From Alphaproteobacteria bacterium (lineage in GTDB: Bacteria > Pseudomonadota > Alphaproteobacteria > Micavibrionales > Micavibrionaceae), in the NCBI GenBank assembly GCA_021776015.1, contig JAJFGT010000255.1, positions 1 through 10,930 on the forward strand: a stretch of DNA of 10,930 bases. Reading direction: 5' to 3'. The notes under the pieces were generated by a model. It saw only the letters and a list, made by a program, of their open reading frames with translations. It was not told where the DNA came from and did not search any database. Both the position numbers and the translations under genes were made by a program. Below are positions 9,453 through 10,930 of the stretch, one piece after another (position 1 is the stretch's first letter; each line of letters begins with the position of its first letter).

Positions 9453-10163
9453 TTACCCTATCATACGAGGGACATCAATCACAACGACTTCTGCCGTTTC
9501 AATAGCCGTAATGGTAACAGACTCAGTATCGGTGATTTCTGCACCATCACCCTTTGTAAGGGTTTGACCGTCCAATTTTATTTCACCGGCTGATACCAAC
9601 ATATAAGCCTGACCGTATATAAGATGTTTAATCTCGTGGCCAGTCTCAAGAACTCCACCATAAATATGAGCATCCTGATGAATAAAAAGAACCTCTTCAC
9701 TTTGGTCTTTTTCTAATCCTGAAACAAGAAGTGGAAGAGAATTTTTTACGTAGGTTTTAGGAAATTCCATACTATTCCACTGGGGTTTAACATTTTTTTC
9801 ACGAGGGACAATCCAAATCTGGAATAAATTACTGTCTTCGTTTTCAAGATTAAATTCAGAATGATATATACCTGTACCCGCACTCATAACTTGAACACTT
9901 CCTGCTTCCGTACGCCCTTCGTTACCTTGTGAATCACGATGCGTTATCGCACCTTTTCGAACATAAGTGATGATCTCCATATCTTTGTGTGGGTGGGTGT
10001 CAAACCCAGCGCCTGCCTTAATAATATCATCATTAATAACTCTCAAAGCTCCAAAACACATACGTTCAGGATTATAATATTCACCAAAGCTAAAATGATA
10101 ATGAGCATCTAACCAACCAAACTCATGACGCCCAAGATTTTTATAGGGATAATGTTTAATCAT
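9453..10163 (-). CDS. Pirin family bicupin protein (YhhW-like, putative quercetinase)
   Basis: A 236-residue cupin protein of the pirin family, the same length class as E. coli YhhW. The N-terminal cupin has the metal ligands H57 and H59 (THPHKDMEI), H101 and E103 (YHSEFN). Spacing and numbering match those described for YhhW, which shows quercetin 2,3-dioxygenase activity in vitro. The C-terminal cupin (after about residue 145) lacks a comparable ligand set, as is usual. The start at 10163 is fixed by an excellent Shine-Dalgarno, AAGGAGAG, read on the minus strand about 5 bases upstream. It is followed closely by the FMN reductase gene. Pirins are often induced by oxidative or aromatic stress, and the pairing with a flavin reductase fits that, but the natural substrate is unknown. 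Confidence 0.94.
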   Translation of the reverse strand: MIKHYPYKNLGRHEFGWLDAHYHFSFGEYYNPERMCFGALRVINDDIIKAGAGFDTHPHKDMEIITYVRKGAITHRDSQGNEGRTEAGSVQVMSAGTGIYHSEFNLENEDSNLFQIWIVPREKNVKPQWNSMEFPKTYVKNSLPLLVSGLEKDQSEEVLFIHQDAHIYGGVLETGHEIKHLIYGQAYMLVSAGEIKLDGQTLTKGDGAEITDTESVTITAIETAEVVVIDVPRMIG

Positions 10164-10198
10164 GGATCTCTCCTTTTAAAATTTTATAGATATAGAGG

Positions 10199-10210
10199 GT
10201 GTCTAGATAC
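10199..10210. promoter_or_regulatory. Imperfect palindrome upstream of pirin, possible operator
   Basis: GTGTCTAGATAC reads GT-x-TCTAGA-x-AC on both strands, matching 10 of 12 positions. It sits about 36 bp upstream of the pirin start. On the minus strand it falls between a weak TTACCT and a TATATC or TATAAA element. A regulator binding here could control the pirin-FMN reductase pair. The rest of the 148-bp gap (10164-10311) holds AAAGCG repeats (10258, 10268) and the inverted repeat near the hydrolase stop. Confidence 0.25.
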
Positions 10211-10289
10211 AGGTAAGAACCCAGCCTATCTATTTTTTTATTCTAGGCATAAAGAACAAAGCGGTGTAAAGCGTAGAGCGTTGATGAAT

Positions 10290-10319
10290 AGAAGTAAATG
10301 AGGTGGCTTATTTACTTCT
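10290..10319. repeat. Perfect 10-bp inverted repeat over the hydrolase stop codon
   Basis: AGAAGTAAAT (10290-10299) and ATTTACTTCT (10310-10319) form a perfect 10-bp stem with a 10-base loop. The right arm contains the last codons and TAA of the minus-strand hydrolase gene. No U-rich run follows on the minus strand (ATTCATCAAC), so it is not a canonical intrinsic terminator. It may form a 3'-end hairpin on the hydrolase message upstream of the pirin promoter region. Confidence 0.5.
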
Positions 10320-10930
10320 TCAGATTATTTTCTAAGAATTCATATGCAAGTGATCGCATTTCATCACTAAACTGGTGTTTACCTTTAAAGATTTTTGTCT
10401 GCAGAGAACCAACTTCAAACGCATCACTTGAATATTTGACTATGTGATCTATGCTCAAGCTCCATTCGTCATCATCCGTTCCTACAATTAAAAGATTTGT
10501 TGGATCAACTAACCTTATTATATCTTCTAAATCTCCATGATTTAAAAAATCTGGAATCACAAAATCTAACTGTATTCCAGTCTTTTGATCTAACATATCC
10601 TTGTAGTTGGTTGATCCACAGCTACAAACGGATACTTTTATTCTTCTATCATAAACAGGAGCAAATAAAGCTGTTCGACCACCATATGAGTGGCCGATGA
10701 AGCCAATATTAGAAGAATCCACTTCTGGCAAAGTTTGCAAAAGATCAATTCCTGCTGATACATCAAATAAAACCTTACCCAACAAGGTTCTTCCTTCAAC
10801 TAGTCGGATGTTGAGTTGATGCGCATGATATTGAAATGGTGCCTCTTTGTTTGACCTTTCCTCAAAACAAATAGCATCTGGTGCAATAGTAACAAATCCC
10901 TTTTCAGCCAGTTCCATTGCATATTTTTGA
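10312..10930 (-). CDS. Alpha/beta hydrolase (dienelactone hydrolase-like), 5' end outside window
   Basis: The frame is open through the right edge. The Met at 10917 is probably internal, because QKYA precedes it and the segment ...ELAEKGFVTIAPDA is the usual mid-domain strand of such hydrolases, so the true start lies beyond the window. Counting from that Met, the nucleophile elbow GHSYGG places Ser77. Acidic residues at 148-150 (VGTDDDEW) and His181 (KGKHQFSDE) complete a catalytic triad in the expected order. The family covers carboxylesterases, acyl hydrolases and dienelactone hydrolases; the substrate is unknown. It is on the same strand as pirin and the FMN reductase but separated from them by 148 bp and a hairpin, so co-transcription is possible but uncertain. 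Confidence 0.88.
   Translation of the reverse strand, partial: QKYAMELAEKGFVTIAPDAICFEERSNKEAPFQYHAHQLNIRLVEGRTLLGKVLFDVSAGIDLLQTLPEVDSSNIGFIGHSYGGRTALFAPVYDRRIKVSVCSCGSTNYKDMLDQKTGIQLDFVIPDFLNHGDLEDIIRLVDPTNLLIVGTDDDEWSLSIDHIVKYSSDAFEVGSLQTKIFKGKHQFSDEMRSLAYEFLENNLKK

Noticed and set aside
10258..10280. AAAGCG direct repeats (10258, 10268) with a related AGAGCG (10275)
   Set aside because: Three short, inexact copies with irregular spacing; not enough to argue for a binding site or an array.
10497..10700. Plus-strand open frame of 67 codons opposite the hydrolase gene
   Set aside because: Shadow of the hydrolase coding strand; no ribosome site and low-complexity Leu/His composition.

Overview
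The window is 10.9 kb of AT-rich, gene-dense bacterial chromosome. The order cvpA, purF, SDR oxidoreductase is a familiar alphaproteobacterial arrangement. Together with the low GC and the gene complement (NAD-dependent aldehyde dehydrogenase, pirin, FMN reductase), it suggests a low-GC alphaproteobacterium, perhaps an insect-associated Acetobacteraceae member such as Commensalibacter. That placement is inference from gene order and protein style, not from a database match. There are no RNA genes, insertion sequences, CRISPR arrays or phage genes. The window is mostly core metabolism with two small accessory operons.

Left part (1-5583, plus strand). The 3' end of an unrecognised protein gene is followed by cvpA, purF and an SDR oxidoreductase gene, with cvpA and purF overlapping by ATGA. 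guaB follows behind its own likely promoter. PurF catalyses the first committed step of purine synthesis and GuaB the first step from IMP towards GMP, so this block is mainly purine biosynthesis.

Middle part (5580-8831). An unrecognised 188-residue protein is encoded on the minus strand. Its stop codon overlaps that of guaB within a TTAA, and a strong hairpin covers the junction. It diverges from a tight plus-strand set: GNAT acetyltransferase, aldehyde dehydrogenase and S51-family peptidase. The 101-bp divergent spacer holds a perfect 18-bp palindrome that overlaps candidate -35 boxes for both directions. The plus-strand promoter is placed so that the GNAT message would be leaderless. This is the most unusual regulatory structure in the window.

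Right part (8848-10930, minus strand). A pirin/YhhW-type cupin and an NAD(P)H-dependent FMN reductase form a likely two-gene operon. Upstream of it lies the 3' part of an alpha/beta hydrolase gene that runs off the right edge. A 10-bp perfect inverted repeat covers the hydrolase stop codon. The pirin and reductase pairing suggests handling of quinones or other electrophiles.

No radically new system is evident. The best candidates for novelty are the 188-residue protein with its shared divergent control region, and the partial protein at the left edge.
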